NCBI GenBank assembly: GCA_010671905.1
Contig: JAAHII010000001.1
Location: 3,224,001 to 3,288,000, forward strand
DNA length: 64,000 nucleotides
Reading direction: 5' to 3'
DNA from: Leptolyngbya sp. SIOISBB
Lineage (GTDB): Bacteria; Cyanobacteriota; Cyanobacteriia; Phormidesmidales; Phormidesmidaceae
Shown: piece after piece, positions 10,798 through 19,172 of the stretch
How positions within the stretch are numbered: the stretch's first letter is position 1
Layout of the letters: each line of letters starts with the position of its first letter
Position numbers and translations under genes: made by a program
The notes under the pieces: generated by a model
Databases searched by the model: none
What the model was told of the DNA's origin: nothing
What the model saw: only the letters and a program-made list of their open reading frames with translations

Positions 10798-11458
10798 TAC
10801 TCTGCTTGACACCTGCGATCGGCCATCAATGGGAACGAGACCTGCCACCATCTCGACTTATCCTGAGCCAAGGCAAACACGCCAATGGTTGCCATCCTTT
10901 TAAGATTTCCTTGTAACATTTGAAGTCAAGATTAGTAGCAACAACATTTTTTCTAAATACTGCGAAGCTCTAAGCCCTGTAAAGAAAACCTTCAAAGAGA
11001 ATCACAAATATTAATAGCACATCAGTAAAAATAATTAAGTCCCAACAGTCAATAATTGCATCACTTTGATAGACTCAGCTGGGATATTCATAGGGTGTGC
11101 AGACCATCAACGATAAATTCGAGATCACATCCTCGTGTTACTTCTAGAGCAGAATATCGTCCGAGAGACTAATAACCTTGGATTGAAAACTGATTAAAAT
11201 CTATAAAAATTGGCTTTTTATCAACGCTGACCTCTATAAGGTCAGTTTTAATAATATTCACTGTGGACATAAAATTCCTGAATTAATAGCTAATTAAGGA
11301 ATGCCATGAAAGCTTAAAAAAAGAAATTGTTTGTGCTCTTAATGCCTTCATATCAACCACAATCAAAGTAAGTAACGCCCATAGCTACTCTGTTAAAGCC
11401 TGAGCGGTGTTCGTTATCACGTCTCCACCTTTGGAAAATCCCAAAAGATGGTCTGTCC
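10798..11458. other. Long spacer, no gene seen
   Basis: About 660 bases, AT-rich after 10920. No open frame with coding character, hairpin with a T tract or tRNA-like fold was found. Part of it would have been joined to the lipoprotein upstream region before the insertion sequence arrived. Confidence 0.5.
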
Positions 11459-11854
11459 ATGAAACTTTCTCAAGATTATGTGCTCGTGCTCGATGAACAG
11501 AAGCGTCATCTTCCGAGGCCAGCATTGTCTAATTTGTCTGCTCACTGTGCCTTGGTCACAGTGAGCTCAGTTGAGCACGCGGTTGAGCAAGCCCAGCAAA
11601 AGAATCCTTGTCTGGTAATTTTAGTCGGTGAAAATCAGAGCTGGTTTGAGAGTCAGGTCAGAGTATTGCGCCAAGCCAATCAAAGACCATCGATGACGAT
11701 CGTTGCCCTCACAGAGTCTGGTTCTCCTCGATGGCATAGCACCGATCGCCATATCGATCTCGATGGTTTTTTGGTACAGCCGTTGAGTGACGACATTTTC
11801 GTGTCTTTAGTACAGTCTGCGGTCATCAAGCAGTCTTATCGAAAAACTGGCTAG
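11459..11854 (+). CDS. Receiver-like domain protein, probably degenerate
   Basis: A 131-residue single-domain product with the alternating strand/helix pattern of a response-regulator receiver: DYVLVLDEQ (strand 1), ALVTVSS, CLVILVGENQSW (strand 3), MTIVALTES (strand 4) and DGFLVQPLSDDIFVSLV (strand 5 and helix 5). The usual phospho-acceptor Asp at the end of strand 3 is replaced here (VILVGEN), and the conserved Lys of strand 5 reads Q in VQP. If the fold assignment is right, the domain cannot be phosphorylated in the normal way and would be a pseudo-receiver. No output domain or kinase is adjacent. Confidence 0.55.
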   Translation: MKLSQDYVLVLDEQKRHLPRPALSNLSAHCALVTVSSVEHAVEQAQQKNPCLVILVGENQSWFESQVRVLRQANQRPSMTIVALTESGSPRWHSTDRHIDLDGFLVQPLSDDIFVSLVQSAVIKQSYRKTG

Positions 11855-12073
11855 CGCCGAGATGAGGTCTCACTTTCTAGCAGCAGCATGATTCAGAGCT
11901 TGAGCACATCAGCCATTTGGCAGAAATGACATGAGTGAGTCAGATGATCGATTCCGACAACTCAAAAATCAAGCCACCCGCTGAATTTAAGAATAATTTT
12001 CAGCCGTGATGTATTCTTCGAGCAACTCACGTGGATAAGTAGGTGGACAAAATTAAATGTTTGCAACGCTGCT

Positions 12074-12142
12074 GGTTTCGACTCCGTTCAACCAGCCAGA
12101 ATCATTGACATCATTGAGGCGAGGGCGAGCGAAGTCGAAGCC
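12074..12142. repeat. Dispersed inverted-repeat element, copy 1
   Basis: TTCGACTCCGTTCA (12077-12090) faces CGAGCGAAGTCGAA (12126-12139), an imperfect stem with a 35-base loop. A second copy of both arms lies at 51682-51728. The remainder of the 11855-12406 spacer shows no gene. Confidence 0.65.
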
Positions 12143-12406
12143 CGGATGAGTCAATAAATATGTCCATGTACTTACCTTTTGTCACTGGCCAAATAGTCAA
12201 GCTAGTATCAAGCTGATCACTCGTTTAACCAGTGCCAGTCAAAATTGTGTGAAAGTTTAGATGTTGAGACCATTAACAACACTGAATACAAACAATTAAG
12301 ATATGATGCGATCTGCGAATGATCCTTTAAGCAATATGATCATTCGCAAAGTCATGTCGGGTTTTCTCTATTAGTCAACTGTTATATTAATTAGTGCGTA
12401 GAGGTC

Positions 12407-12739
12407 ATGCTTTTGCTACCAAGAATTGTGACTGAGAGCCAAGTTCAACCTTTCAAATTTTGGTTTGGCGATCGCATACAAGATGGTGTGCATTTTCAAA
12501 ATGAGCTCTACTATCGCTTGCAGCAAACCTCAATTGCCGATCGCAGTCGCTTGTATCACTTAGCTTGTAGGCTTGTACAACACAATGCTGATATCTTCAT
12601 CACAGCGTCCAAAGAGCAATGTAGTCTTTGGGCGAATTTGCGGAATCAGAAAGTGTTTGCAGCCAATATGGCTGATCGGTTATCGCTTCCGACGGCTGCA
12701 GTTTTAATGGATGAAACTCAACCTTCTACAGCTTCATGA
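12407..12739 (+). CDS. Hypothetical protein
   Basis: A 110-residue product, MLLLPRIVTESQVQPFKFW and onward, with no membrane segment and no recognised motif. The middle (YYRLQQTSIADRSRLYHLACRL) is likely helical. Coding is supported by length, a HIP1-like site inside the frame and ordinary codon use. The ATG follows GTGCGTAGAGGTC, a weak ribosome site. No function can be assigned. Confidence 0.5.
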   Translation: MLLLPRIVTESQVQPFKFWFGDRIQDGVHFQNELYYRLQQTSIADRSRLYHLACRLVQHNADIFITASKEQCSLWANLRNQKVFAANMADRLSLPTAAVLMDETQPSTAS

Positions 12740-12942
12740 ACCCTGATGTCTAACCGGCTTGATAATGAGTTTTTAGACAGATTGAGGCTCAATTTTAGGT
12801 CCCAGATGGCACAGATATCGTCTGCAGAGTCTAGCGTCTAATATTCGCAAGCATCATTGCTGATCGAATTCGCTCAAGTCCGTAGCCCTGATTACTCATG
12901 GTGAAGTTTAGAGGGTTAAACGGGGAAAGAGGAGCCTGCCTA

Positions 12943-13839
12943 ATGGCCGAAACCTATCTGACAATTGCCCGCCAGGGTCGCAACGCTTGGTGGTGTTATC
13001 CCTTGAGTTTGGGGCTGGCCCTAGGCCTCACGGTCAATACGATGCTGTGTTTGGGGCTGCCCTTCATCATCATGATGGCAATTCGCGGGGACGTGTTGCC
13101 AGATGAGGAGATTTGGATGCAGGAACCCATTCATTTTTTTGGCCTGATGATTGCGGTCAATAGCCTCATGGTGTTTGGGTTGACCTTGGCAATCGCCAAC
13201 TTCCATCGCCGCTCCTGGCGCACCGTCATTAATCCCCAAGACCGGATACGCTGGCCACGGATCTTTCAAGGATGGATCGTCTGGCTAGGCGTGATCCTCA
13301 TAAATATTGGATTGCTAGCAGCATTTGATCGAGATCGCTACACCGTCCAATTCACAACCGGGTGGCTGTGGCGTTGGGGGCCGACCTTGCTGGTCATGCC
13401 CGTAGCGGCTTTGATGCCGAGCATGGTCTATGGTTATTACCTGCAAGGCTTAGGACTCCTCATTCCCCAACCGTTGCGGCTGACAGCTGTGGTGGCAGTG
13501 CTAATCGGATTAGGGCAGGTAGTGTCATATCCCACCTCGCCGACCCTCTGGGATTGGGGATTTGCCTATGTCACAGCAGGTTTCTCAGTCTGGATCATCT
13601 TGCAAGATCAGGGGCTAGAACTCTTTATCGGTATGCAAGCAGCCAATTGGCTGACCAGGCTCCAGATTGTACGCTTACCCGACGCCACCCCTACTTTCCC
13701 AACTTTATTGACTCGCCATGTGGGCGACCACACAGGGCTTACATTCATCATCTGGCTGGTTGGGTTAGCGCTGTTTTATGCCGTCTGTTTTTATGGGCTA
13801 CCCAATTCCACTCCAAAGCCGCGTTCGACTAATCTGTAG
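12943..13839 (+). CDS. CPBP-like integral membrane protein lacking the catalytic residues
   Basis: A 298-residue protein with about eight hydrophobic segments. The layout follows CPBP (CAAX-protease/bacteriocin-processing, type II Abi) proteins: a DRIRWPRIFQGW segment, then MPSMVYGYYLQGLGLL at residues ~158-173 where active members have EExxxRGxxLQ, and GLELFIGMQAANWL at ~224-237 where they have a GLHxxNN-type motif. Here the two Glu, the Arg and the metal-binding His are all replaced. It is therefore probably a non-enzymatic paralogue. The ATG at 12943 is preferred over 12898 because AAAGAGGAG precedes it. Family placement is by pattern only. Confidence 0.7.
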   Translation: MAETYLTIARQGRNAWWCYPLSLGLALGLTVNTMLCLGLPFIIMMAIRGDVLPDEEIWMQEPIHFFGLMIAVNSLMVFGLTLAIANFHRRSWRTVINPQDRIRWPRIFQGWIVWLGVILINIGLLAAFDRDRYTVQFTTGWLWRWGPTLLVMPVAALMPSMVYGYYLQGLGLLIPQPLRLTAVVAVLIGLGQVVSYPTSPTLWDWGFAYVTAGFSVWIILQDQGLELFIGMQAANWLTRLQIVRLPDATPTFPTLLTRHVGDHTGLTFIIWLVGLALFYAVCFYGLPNSTPKPRSTNL

Positions 13840-13848
13840 GCGATCGCG

Positions 13849-13980
13849 CTAGGGCCTGCCATCCGGTCGCGGCCACATGCTTTCAGCAAAGGAACGACAG
13901 CCCCTAGCCTGTGGAGTGAATGCGGGCGTGGGTGTGCTATGCCCCAAAGGTTTCTGAGATGAATGGATGACGCGCCCTAG
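13849..13980 (+). repeat. MITE-like 132-bp element, copy A
   Basis: Begins CTAGGGCCTGCCATCC and ends GGATGACGCGCCCTAG, so the ends are imperfect inverted repeats. The interior has GCCCCTAGC, ATGCGGGCGTGG and CCCCAAAGGTTTCTGAG, shared with three other copies in this window. It lies between the CPBP-like gene and the K+ channel gene. Confidence 0.85.
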
Positions 13981-14020
13981 AGTTCTTGCCTAAAATCAAA
14001 GCAACTAGCGCGCTGTTTTC

Positions 14021-14944
14021 ATGACGCTGAAATCAACAATTGCTGCTTATTTGGATGACACGAATCGCGAGACCGGAGGGTGGGTCACGGGGGCGATCGC
14101 TCTACTAACAGTTGCTGCCGGGGTGATTGTGGTGCTCAGCACCTACGAAGTGTCGCTGGGTTGGCAACGGTTTTTGAATGTCGCGAGTTGGGTGATTTTC
14201 ACCCTGTTTGTGATGGAATATGGGCTGCGGCTGTGGACGGCAGAGCGTTGGTGGCGCTATGTCTTCAGCGTATATGGCGTCATCGACCTCGTAGCACTCA
14301 TTTCCCTGGGGCCGGGCTTGCTGAATTGGCCAGCCCTGAAGTTTTTGCGGTGGCTGCGAGTCTTGCGCTTGTCACGGTTGTTGAGCGATCGCGCCATGGT
14401 GGCGCGGATCGCTGCTGCCGATACCTTGGCCGTCGTCAGAATTATTTTTACTGTTGTGGGCATTATTTTTGTCTATGCCGGGCTGATTTTTCAGGTCGAA
14501 GAGCATTATCAACCTGAAACGTTTGCCTCTTTTTTTGATGCGGCCTATTTTGCCGTGGTAACCATTACGACAGTGGGCTACGGCGATATTACGCCGGTGT
14601 CGGAAGCCGGACGCTTGTGCACCATGCTGATGATTTTGACGGGCTTTGTGTTGGTGCCCGCCCAGTTGAGCGATTTAATCCGACGCATTATCAAGGTCTC
14701 TAATTCGATAGAACTGCCTTGCCCAGGGTGTGGCTGGTTAATGCACGATCCGGATGCCGGGTTTTGTAAACGCTGTGGCACGGCTCTGCGACCAATACCG
14801 CTGGTTGAGAAGAGTCCCCAGAACGGACCGGCTGTGGTTACCCGAGCGTCTCAATCTCCCTCGTCAACCATGGCGGATGCTGTTAAGCCACCCGCGACAG
14901 CGGCCGATCCGGTGCCGGCATCGCGATCTCAAACCCCCACTTGA
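14021..14944 (+). CDS. Voltage-gated K+ channel with C-terminal zinc ribbon
   Basis: Six-helix ion channel of the Kv type in the cytoplasmic membrane. A positively charged S4 helix (FLRWLRVLRLSRLLSD, residues ~107-122) gives voltage sensing. The selectivity filter TVGYGD (~183-188) defines K+ selectivity. After S6 a short soluble tail holds CPGCGWLMHDPDAGFCKRCG (~234-253), a four-cysteine zinc ribbon, then a disordered Pro/Ala/Ser tail. The zinc ribbon is where larger channels keep a regulatory domain, and it may help assembly or sensing; that is inference. A MITE-like element lies just upstream. Confidence 0.92.
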   Translation: MTLKSTIAAYLDDTNRETGGWVTGAIALLTVAAGVIVVLSTYEVSLGWQRFLNVASWVIFTLFVMEYGLRLWTAERWWRYVFSVYGVIDLVALISLGPGLLNWPALKFLRWLRVLRLSRLLSDRAMVARIAAADTLAVVRIIFTVVGIIFVYAGLIFQVEEHYQPETFASFFDAAYFAVVTITTVGYGDITPVSEAGRLCTMLMILTGFVLVPAQLSDLIRRIIKVSNSIELPCPGCGWLMHDPDAGFCKRCGTALRPIPLVEKSPQNGPAVVTRASQSPSSTMADAVKPPATAADPVPASRSQTPT

Positions 14945-15009
14945 AAATCTGCGATATTTCTCGATGCTTTTGGCTCGGGACGATACAATAAGCCTTTTCG
15001 CATGGGCAC

Positions 15010-15621
15010 ATGAGTGTACGGGCATTGTCACCACTAGATCTATTGTGGGCCTTAATCGGGTTAGTGCTGACGATTGCCGCGACCTGGTCAGAGGCCTTTA
15101 TCACCAACGCCCCGTGGGCTTGGAATGCCACGGGGGTACAGGTTTATTCTCTTGGGGTGAGCTTTCAAGTGGGGGCGGTGTTATTGACTGCTTGTGTGGG
15201 GGGTAAGAACGCGGCGGCCTTGTCGCAGATTGCTTATGTCACCTTAGGACTCCTGTTGTTCCAATTTTTTGGGTTGCCGATTTTTACCCAAGGCGGCGGT
15301 TTGGGTTATGTCCGAGAGCCCAGCTTTGGTTACCTGCTGGGTTTTATTCCGGCGGCGTGGGTCTGTGGCTATCTAGCCTTTCGCGATCGCCCTAAACTAG
15401 AATCATTGGCTTTTAGTGGCTTGTGCGGCTTAGGAATTATCCACGGCTGTGGCTTGGCCTATTTGGCGATCGCGTCCATCGGCGGCTGGTTGCAGCAAGT
15501 TACCTTTCCCGCTTGGCAGGCAATTTTGGCCTATTCCTTGGCACCGCTGCCAGGACAGCTCATTATGGTATGTGCCGTCTCTGTGTTGGCGTATCTGCTG
15601 CGCCAGCTCCTGTTTTATTGA
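15010..15621 (+). CDS. bioY: Biotin transporter substrate-binding subunit BioY
   Basis: Membrane S-component that binds and imports biotin, alone or with an ECF energy-coupling module. The 203-residue product has about six membrane helices. Family features include ATGVQVYSLGVSFQVGAVLLTACVGG, YVTLGLLLFQFFGLPIFTQGGG and EPSFGYLLGFIPAAWVCGYLA. The ATG follows a weak site. It ends five bases before lspA and is very likely cotranscribed with it, an arrangement found in other cyanobacteria. No ECF ATPase genes are adjacent. Confidence 0.9.
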   Translation: MSVRALSPLDLLWALIGLVLTIAATWSEAFITNAPWAWNATGVQVYSLGVSFQVGAVLLTACVGGKNAAALSQIAYVTLGLLLFQFFGLPIFTQGGGLGYVREPSFGYLLGFIPAAWVCGYLAFRDRPKLESLAFSGLCGLGIIHGCGLAYLAIASIGGWLQQVTFPAWQAILAYSLAPLPGQLIMVCAVSVLAYLLRQLLFY

Positions 15622-15626
15622 GGCTT

Positions 15627-16154
15627 ATGAGGCTTAAAAACCAGTATTTTTGGGTTGCGGCAATTATTGGCCTGGCACTCGACCAGCTCACCAAGCTGTG
15701 GGTGGTCAATTCGTTTGAGCTCACCATCCCCCCTGAGACCATTGCGTTGTGGCCGGGTGTCTTTCACTTTACCTATGTTACGAATACGGGAGCCGCCTTC
15801 AGTCTCTTTAGCGAAAATGGCGAGTGGTTGCGGTGGTTATCTTTGTTGGTCAGTCTGGCGTTAATGGTGCTGGGTTTACTGGTGCCCCTAGCGAATCGTT
15901 GGGAACAAGTGGGCTATGGGTTGATTCTCAGTGGGGCTTTGGGTAACGGGATTGACCGCTTCTTGAATGGCGAAGTGGTCGATTTCTTTGACTTTCGACT
16001 GATTCGGTTTCCGATTTTTAACGTGGCTGATATTTGTATCAATATCGGCATTGCCTGCCTGATCATTGCGGCGTTTCGGGCGTCGGCGGACGATTCTTCT
16101 GGCGGCAATGGCTCGAATGCGCCTAAGAAGGGGGGCAAAAAGCTGAATTCGTAG
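15627..16154 (+). CDS. lspA: Lipoprotein signal peptidase (signal peptidase II)
   Basis: Membrane aspartyl protease that removes the signal peptide from prolipoproteins. The 175-residue product has four membrane helices, VTNTGAAFSLF, GALGNGIDRF with catalytic Asp110, and FNVADICINIG with Asp135. The ATG at 15627 is preferred; a longer open frame starts inside bioY. Its stop codon TAG (16152-16154) forms the terminal bases of an inverted MITE-like element, so the Lys/Gly-rich tail (NAPKKGGKKLNS) may have been shaped by that insertion. It is probably cotranscribed with bioY. Confidence 0.95.
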   Translation: MRLKNQYFWVAAIIGLALDQLTKLWVVNSFELTIPPETIALWPGVFHFTYVTNTGAAFSLFSENGEWLRWLSLLVSLALMVLGLLVPLANRWEQVGYGLILSGALGNGIDRFLNGEVVDFFDFRLIRFPIFNVADICINIGIACLIIAAFRASADDSSGGNGSNAPKKGGKKLNS

Positions 16155-16282
16155 GGTGCGTCATCAATTAATCTCAGAGACCTTGGGGGCCAAGCCTTTC
16201 CGCGCCCGCATTCATGCCATAAGCTAGGGGCGGTCGTTCCGTTGCTGCCAGAATTTGACGGCTAAATGACGACAGGCCCTAG
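16152..16282 (-). repeat. MITE-like 131-bp element, copy B (inverted)
   Basis: On the minus strand it begins CTAGGGCCTGTCGTCAT and ends TTGATGACGCACCCTA. It shares GCCCCTAGC, GAATGCGGGCGCGG and CCCCAAGGTCTCTGAG with copies A, C and D. It starts at the stop codon of lspA. Confidence 0.85.
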
Positions 16283-16366
16283 GGACACTCTAGCGATCGC
16301 CCTGATAGTTACCCTGTTCCCTTGCCAGGGTGAGTAAAATGTTCCCTAGTTCTCTATCGTGCGCGT

Positions 16367-18628
16367 ATGAGTTCTTCGCCACCACCAGAAGCTCCCCGGA
16401 CGTTATTGGGTAATGTGACCCAAGCCTTTAAGGCCGTCCAGAAAAATATTGACTTTTCCAAAATTGCGCTGAAGTCGAATGCTCGTCCGGCTCAGTTGGA
16501 AGTGGATTGTGGAGGCAAGGTCGAAACCTTTCCCCTGTTGGGCGATCGCTATTTGATGGGCCGCAGCGCTGACCAGAGTGACATTGTGGTGGCCAGTCCC
16601 ATTGTTAGCCAGGTCCACGCCTCGATTACGCGGGATGCTAACCGGCCCGGTCGGCCCTTTGTCATCAAAGATAAAAAATCGACGAATGGGCTCTATCGCG
16701 GCAAAAAACGGCTGAATTATTGGGTTTTACAACATGGCGATGTGCTGACCTTGGGGCCGGCAGACTTAGCAGATGGCGTCACGATTCGCTATGTCGATCC
16801 GCCGCCCTTGTATATCCAGGGCTTGAAATACGGCCTCTACGGCTTCACGGGCGTGACCGCTGCGGTCGGGTTTTGGATTGTGGTGTTGCAGTGGCCCAAA
16901 GTGCCGATGCGCCCCTTTCCCGAATCGGTACAGGGGCCAGTGGTTATTTATGCCGAAGAAGGGGGGGAGGTGATCCCTCTGCGACCAGAACCCACCCAAG
17001 CTCACCAAGAAATGTCGCGGATTGCGGAATATGGGGCTTACTTGCCCAAAGCTGTCGTCGCGTCTGAAGATACTCGCTACTACTGGCATTTAGGTATTGA
17101 TCCGTTGGGCATTACGCGGGCGCTCGTGACGAATATTCGCGGGGGCGAAATCCGGGAGGGGGGCAGCACCATTACTCAACAGTTGGCCCGCAGCGTCTAT
17201 CGCGAATATGTTGGCACGGAGGATTCGGCGGGACGCAAAATTCGGGAAGCCGTGGTGGCCTTGAAGCTGGAAAGTTTCTACAGCAAGGATGATTTGCTGC
17301 TGTTTTACCTCAATCGAGTGTTTTTAGGGGGCAACCTCTACGGCTTTGAGGATGCGGCGCAGTTCTACTTTGGCAAAAGCGCCAGTGATCTCAATTTGTC
17401 CGAGGCGGCGACGCTGGTTGGCATTTTGCCCGCACCAAATGCGTTTAATCCGGTGACGGACTACGAAGCGGCGGTGGCCTACCGCGATCGCGTCCTGGAT
17501 CGAATGACGGCTCTGGGCATGGTCAGTGCTGAAGAAGCTCGTCGGGCGCGGCGATCGCGCATTGAAATTAGCCCCAAAGCGCGAGAAGAATTGCAGAGCA
17601 TTCGCGCACCCTATTTTTACAGCTACATTTTTCGGGAGCTGGAGACGGTGCTCGGTAGTGGGCTGGCGCGGGAAGGCAACTTTATTGTGGAAGCCACACT
17701 GGACTTAGACATGCAGGCCGATGCGGAAGCGGCGTTGGCCAGCCATGTTGCCACTACCGGGGCGGGCCTGAACTACAGTCAAGGGGCGATCGTCACCCTC
17801 GATAGCGAAAGTTCGGAGATTCGAGCTTATGTCGGCGGAGTGGATTATCAATCCAGTCAGTTCGATCGCGCCTCTCAAGCGCTGCGCCAGCCGGGGTCAA
17901 CCTTCAAAGTGTTTGCTTACGCGGCGGCACTAGCGGACGAGATTTCTCCCGGTCAAACCTTTAGCTGTAGCGGCTTGAACTGGAACGGTCAGTTTTTTGA
18001 CGGCTGTCGTTCGGGAGGTGGGGCAATGGATATGTACAACGGCATGGCCCTGTCGGAAAACGTCGTGGCGCTTCGCATTGCTCAAGAAGCGGGGCTGAAC
18101 TCAGTCATTCAAACAGCGCAAAACCTCGGCATCGACAGTCCTTTGAATCCGGCTCCGGGGTTGGTACTGGGGGAGAGTGAAGTGACGCCGTTGGAGCTGA
18201 CCGGGGCGTTTGGGGCGATCGCGAATGACGGTTTGTGGAATCCGCCCCACGGCATTCGCCGGGTGCTGGATAGCAGTGACTGCACCGACCCCAACGACGC
18301 CAACAGTTGCCGAGTGGTGTACGAATTTGGCCAGACGGGGGATACCAACCAGCAGGCGATTTCGCCCCAAATTGCCCAAACGTTGACTGGGTTACTGCAG
18401 GGCGTGATCCAAGGCGGTACTGGGCGTGGCGCTTTCATCGGTTTAGGGGAGGCAGGCAAAACCGGCACCACCAATGACAACCGCGATCTCTGGTTTGTGG
18501 GGTTTGTGCCCAGTCGCGATCTCGTGACCGGGGTCTGGTTGGGAAATGACGACAATACGCCAACTAACGGCAGCAGTGGCCAAGCGGCAGAGCTTTGGGG
18601 CAACTACATGGACGATGCTACCCGTTAA
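16367..18628 (+). CDS. Class A penicillin-binding protein with N-terminal FHA domain
   Basis: Bifunctional peptidoglycan synthase. In order: an FHA phosphothreonine-binding domain (residues ~45-145, with YLMGRSADQSDIVV and a later STNGLY), one membrane helix (~158-176), a GT51 glycosyltransferase (EDTRYYWHLGIDPLGITRAL ~235, GGSTITQQLAR ~265) and a transpeptidase with STFK near 511, SEN near 563 and KTGT near 698. All three penicillin-binding motifs are present. The 753-residue length suits the fusion. The FHA domain on the cytoplasmic side suggests control by Ser/Thr kinase phosphorylation; no kinase gene is adjacent. The ATG at 16367 fits the conserved start. Confidence 0.95.
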   Translation: MSSSPPPEAPRTLLGNVTQAFKAVQKNIDFSKIALKSNARPAQLEVDCGGKVETFPLLGDRYLMGRSADQSDIVVASPIVSQVHASITRDANRPGRPFVIKDKKSTNGLYRGKKRLNYWVLQHGDVLTLGPADLADGVTIRYVDPPPLYIQGLKYGLYGFTGVTAAVGFWIVVLQWPKVPMRPFPESVQGPVVIYAEEGGEVIPLRPEPTQAHQEMSRIAEYGAYLPKAVVASEDTRYYWHLGIDPLGITRALVTNIRGGEIREGGSTITQQLARSVYREYVGTEDSAGRKIREAVVALKLESFYSKDDLLLFYLNRVFLGGNLYGFEDAAQFYFGKSASDLNLSEAATLVGILPAPNAFNPVTDYEAAVAYRDRVLDRMTALGMVSAEEARRARRSRIEISPKAREELQSIRAPYFYSYIFRELETVLGSGLAREGNFIVEATLDLDMQADAEAALASHVATTGAGLNYSQGAIVTLDSESSEIRAYVGGVDYQSSQFDRASQALRQPGSTFKVFAYAAALADEISPGQTFSCSGLNWNGQFFDGCRSGGGAMDMYNGMALSENVVALRIAQEAGLNSVIQTAQNLGIDSPLNPAPGLVLGESEVTPLELTGAFGAIANDGLWNPPHGIRRVLDSSDCTDPNDANSCRVVYEFGQTGDTNQQAISPQIAQTLTGLLQGVIQGGTGRGAFIGLGEAGKTGTTNDNRDLWFVGFVPSRDLVTGVWLGNDDNTPTNGSSGQAAELWGNYMDDATR

Positions 18629-18833
18629 ATGCGGCATCCTAGTCTGACAAGAGCGCGTAGGTCGGCATTTTGAGGTCCAGGCTTGAGGCTATCATCAACC
18701 TTTCATGCCCACCACAGTCTGGAAAAGGTGGGCAAATTAAAGCTCTCATTCAATGAGAAATCTCACAGGCCAGGATTTTGCCCACTCTACGTGCTGGTTG
18801 TAATTACACTGTCTTGTTCGCCAATAGCTAGGT

Positions 18834-19106
18834 ATGGGCACAGTTATTAGGACTCGGATCGTCAAAATCGTTAACTCTCAAGGCGTTTGTATTTCTAGGC
18901 TCCTCCTAGAACAAAGCGGTATTCATAAAGACATTGAAATTGAGGTGCAAGGCGATTGTCTAACTACTCGCACTGCACAATGTTGCCGTGCCGGATAGGA
19001 TGAGGCGTTTTCTAAAATAGCTACAAATCAAGATGATCACTTCAATTTAGCTGAGAGCTTTTCAGAGTCTATTTATCTTGCCTCTATCGTTAACTGGTTT
19101 AACTGA
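18834..19106 (+). pseudogene. AbrB/MazE-type antitoxin pseudogene
   Basis: ATG at 18834 opens MGTVIRTRIVKIVNSQGVCI and then SRLLLEQSGIHKDIEIEVQG, the swapped-hairpin DNA-binding fold of AbrB/MazE antitoxins. In intact relatives the motif reads KIGNSQGIRIPK. After RAG an amber codon (18996-18998) replaces the usual Trp, and the same frame then continues DEAFSKIATNQDD, as in full-length relatives, to a TGA at 19104. So the gene has a premature stop and a decayed C-terminus. No MazF/PemK-like toxin is visible on either side. Confidence 0.75.
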
Positions 19107-19172
19107 TGATACGTCCTAATAATTAGGAAAGATATCCACTATTTTTAGTACCTTAAAAACGGTCAACGTTGT

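Noticed and set aside
10798-10920. Minus-strand small frame (MATIGVFALAQDKSRWW)
   Set aside because: It has an AAGG site, but the frame would be only ~38 codons even after removing the insertion sequence and resembles nothing known.
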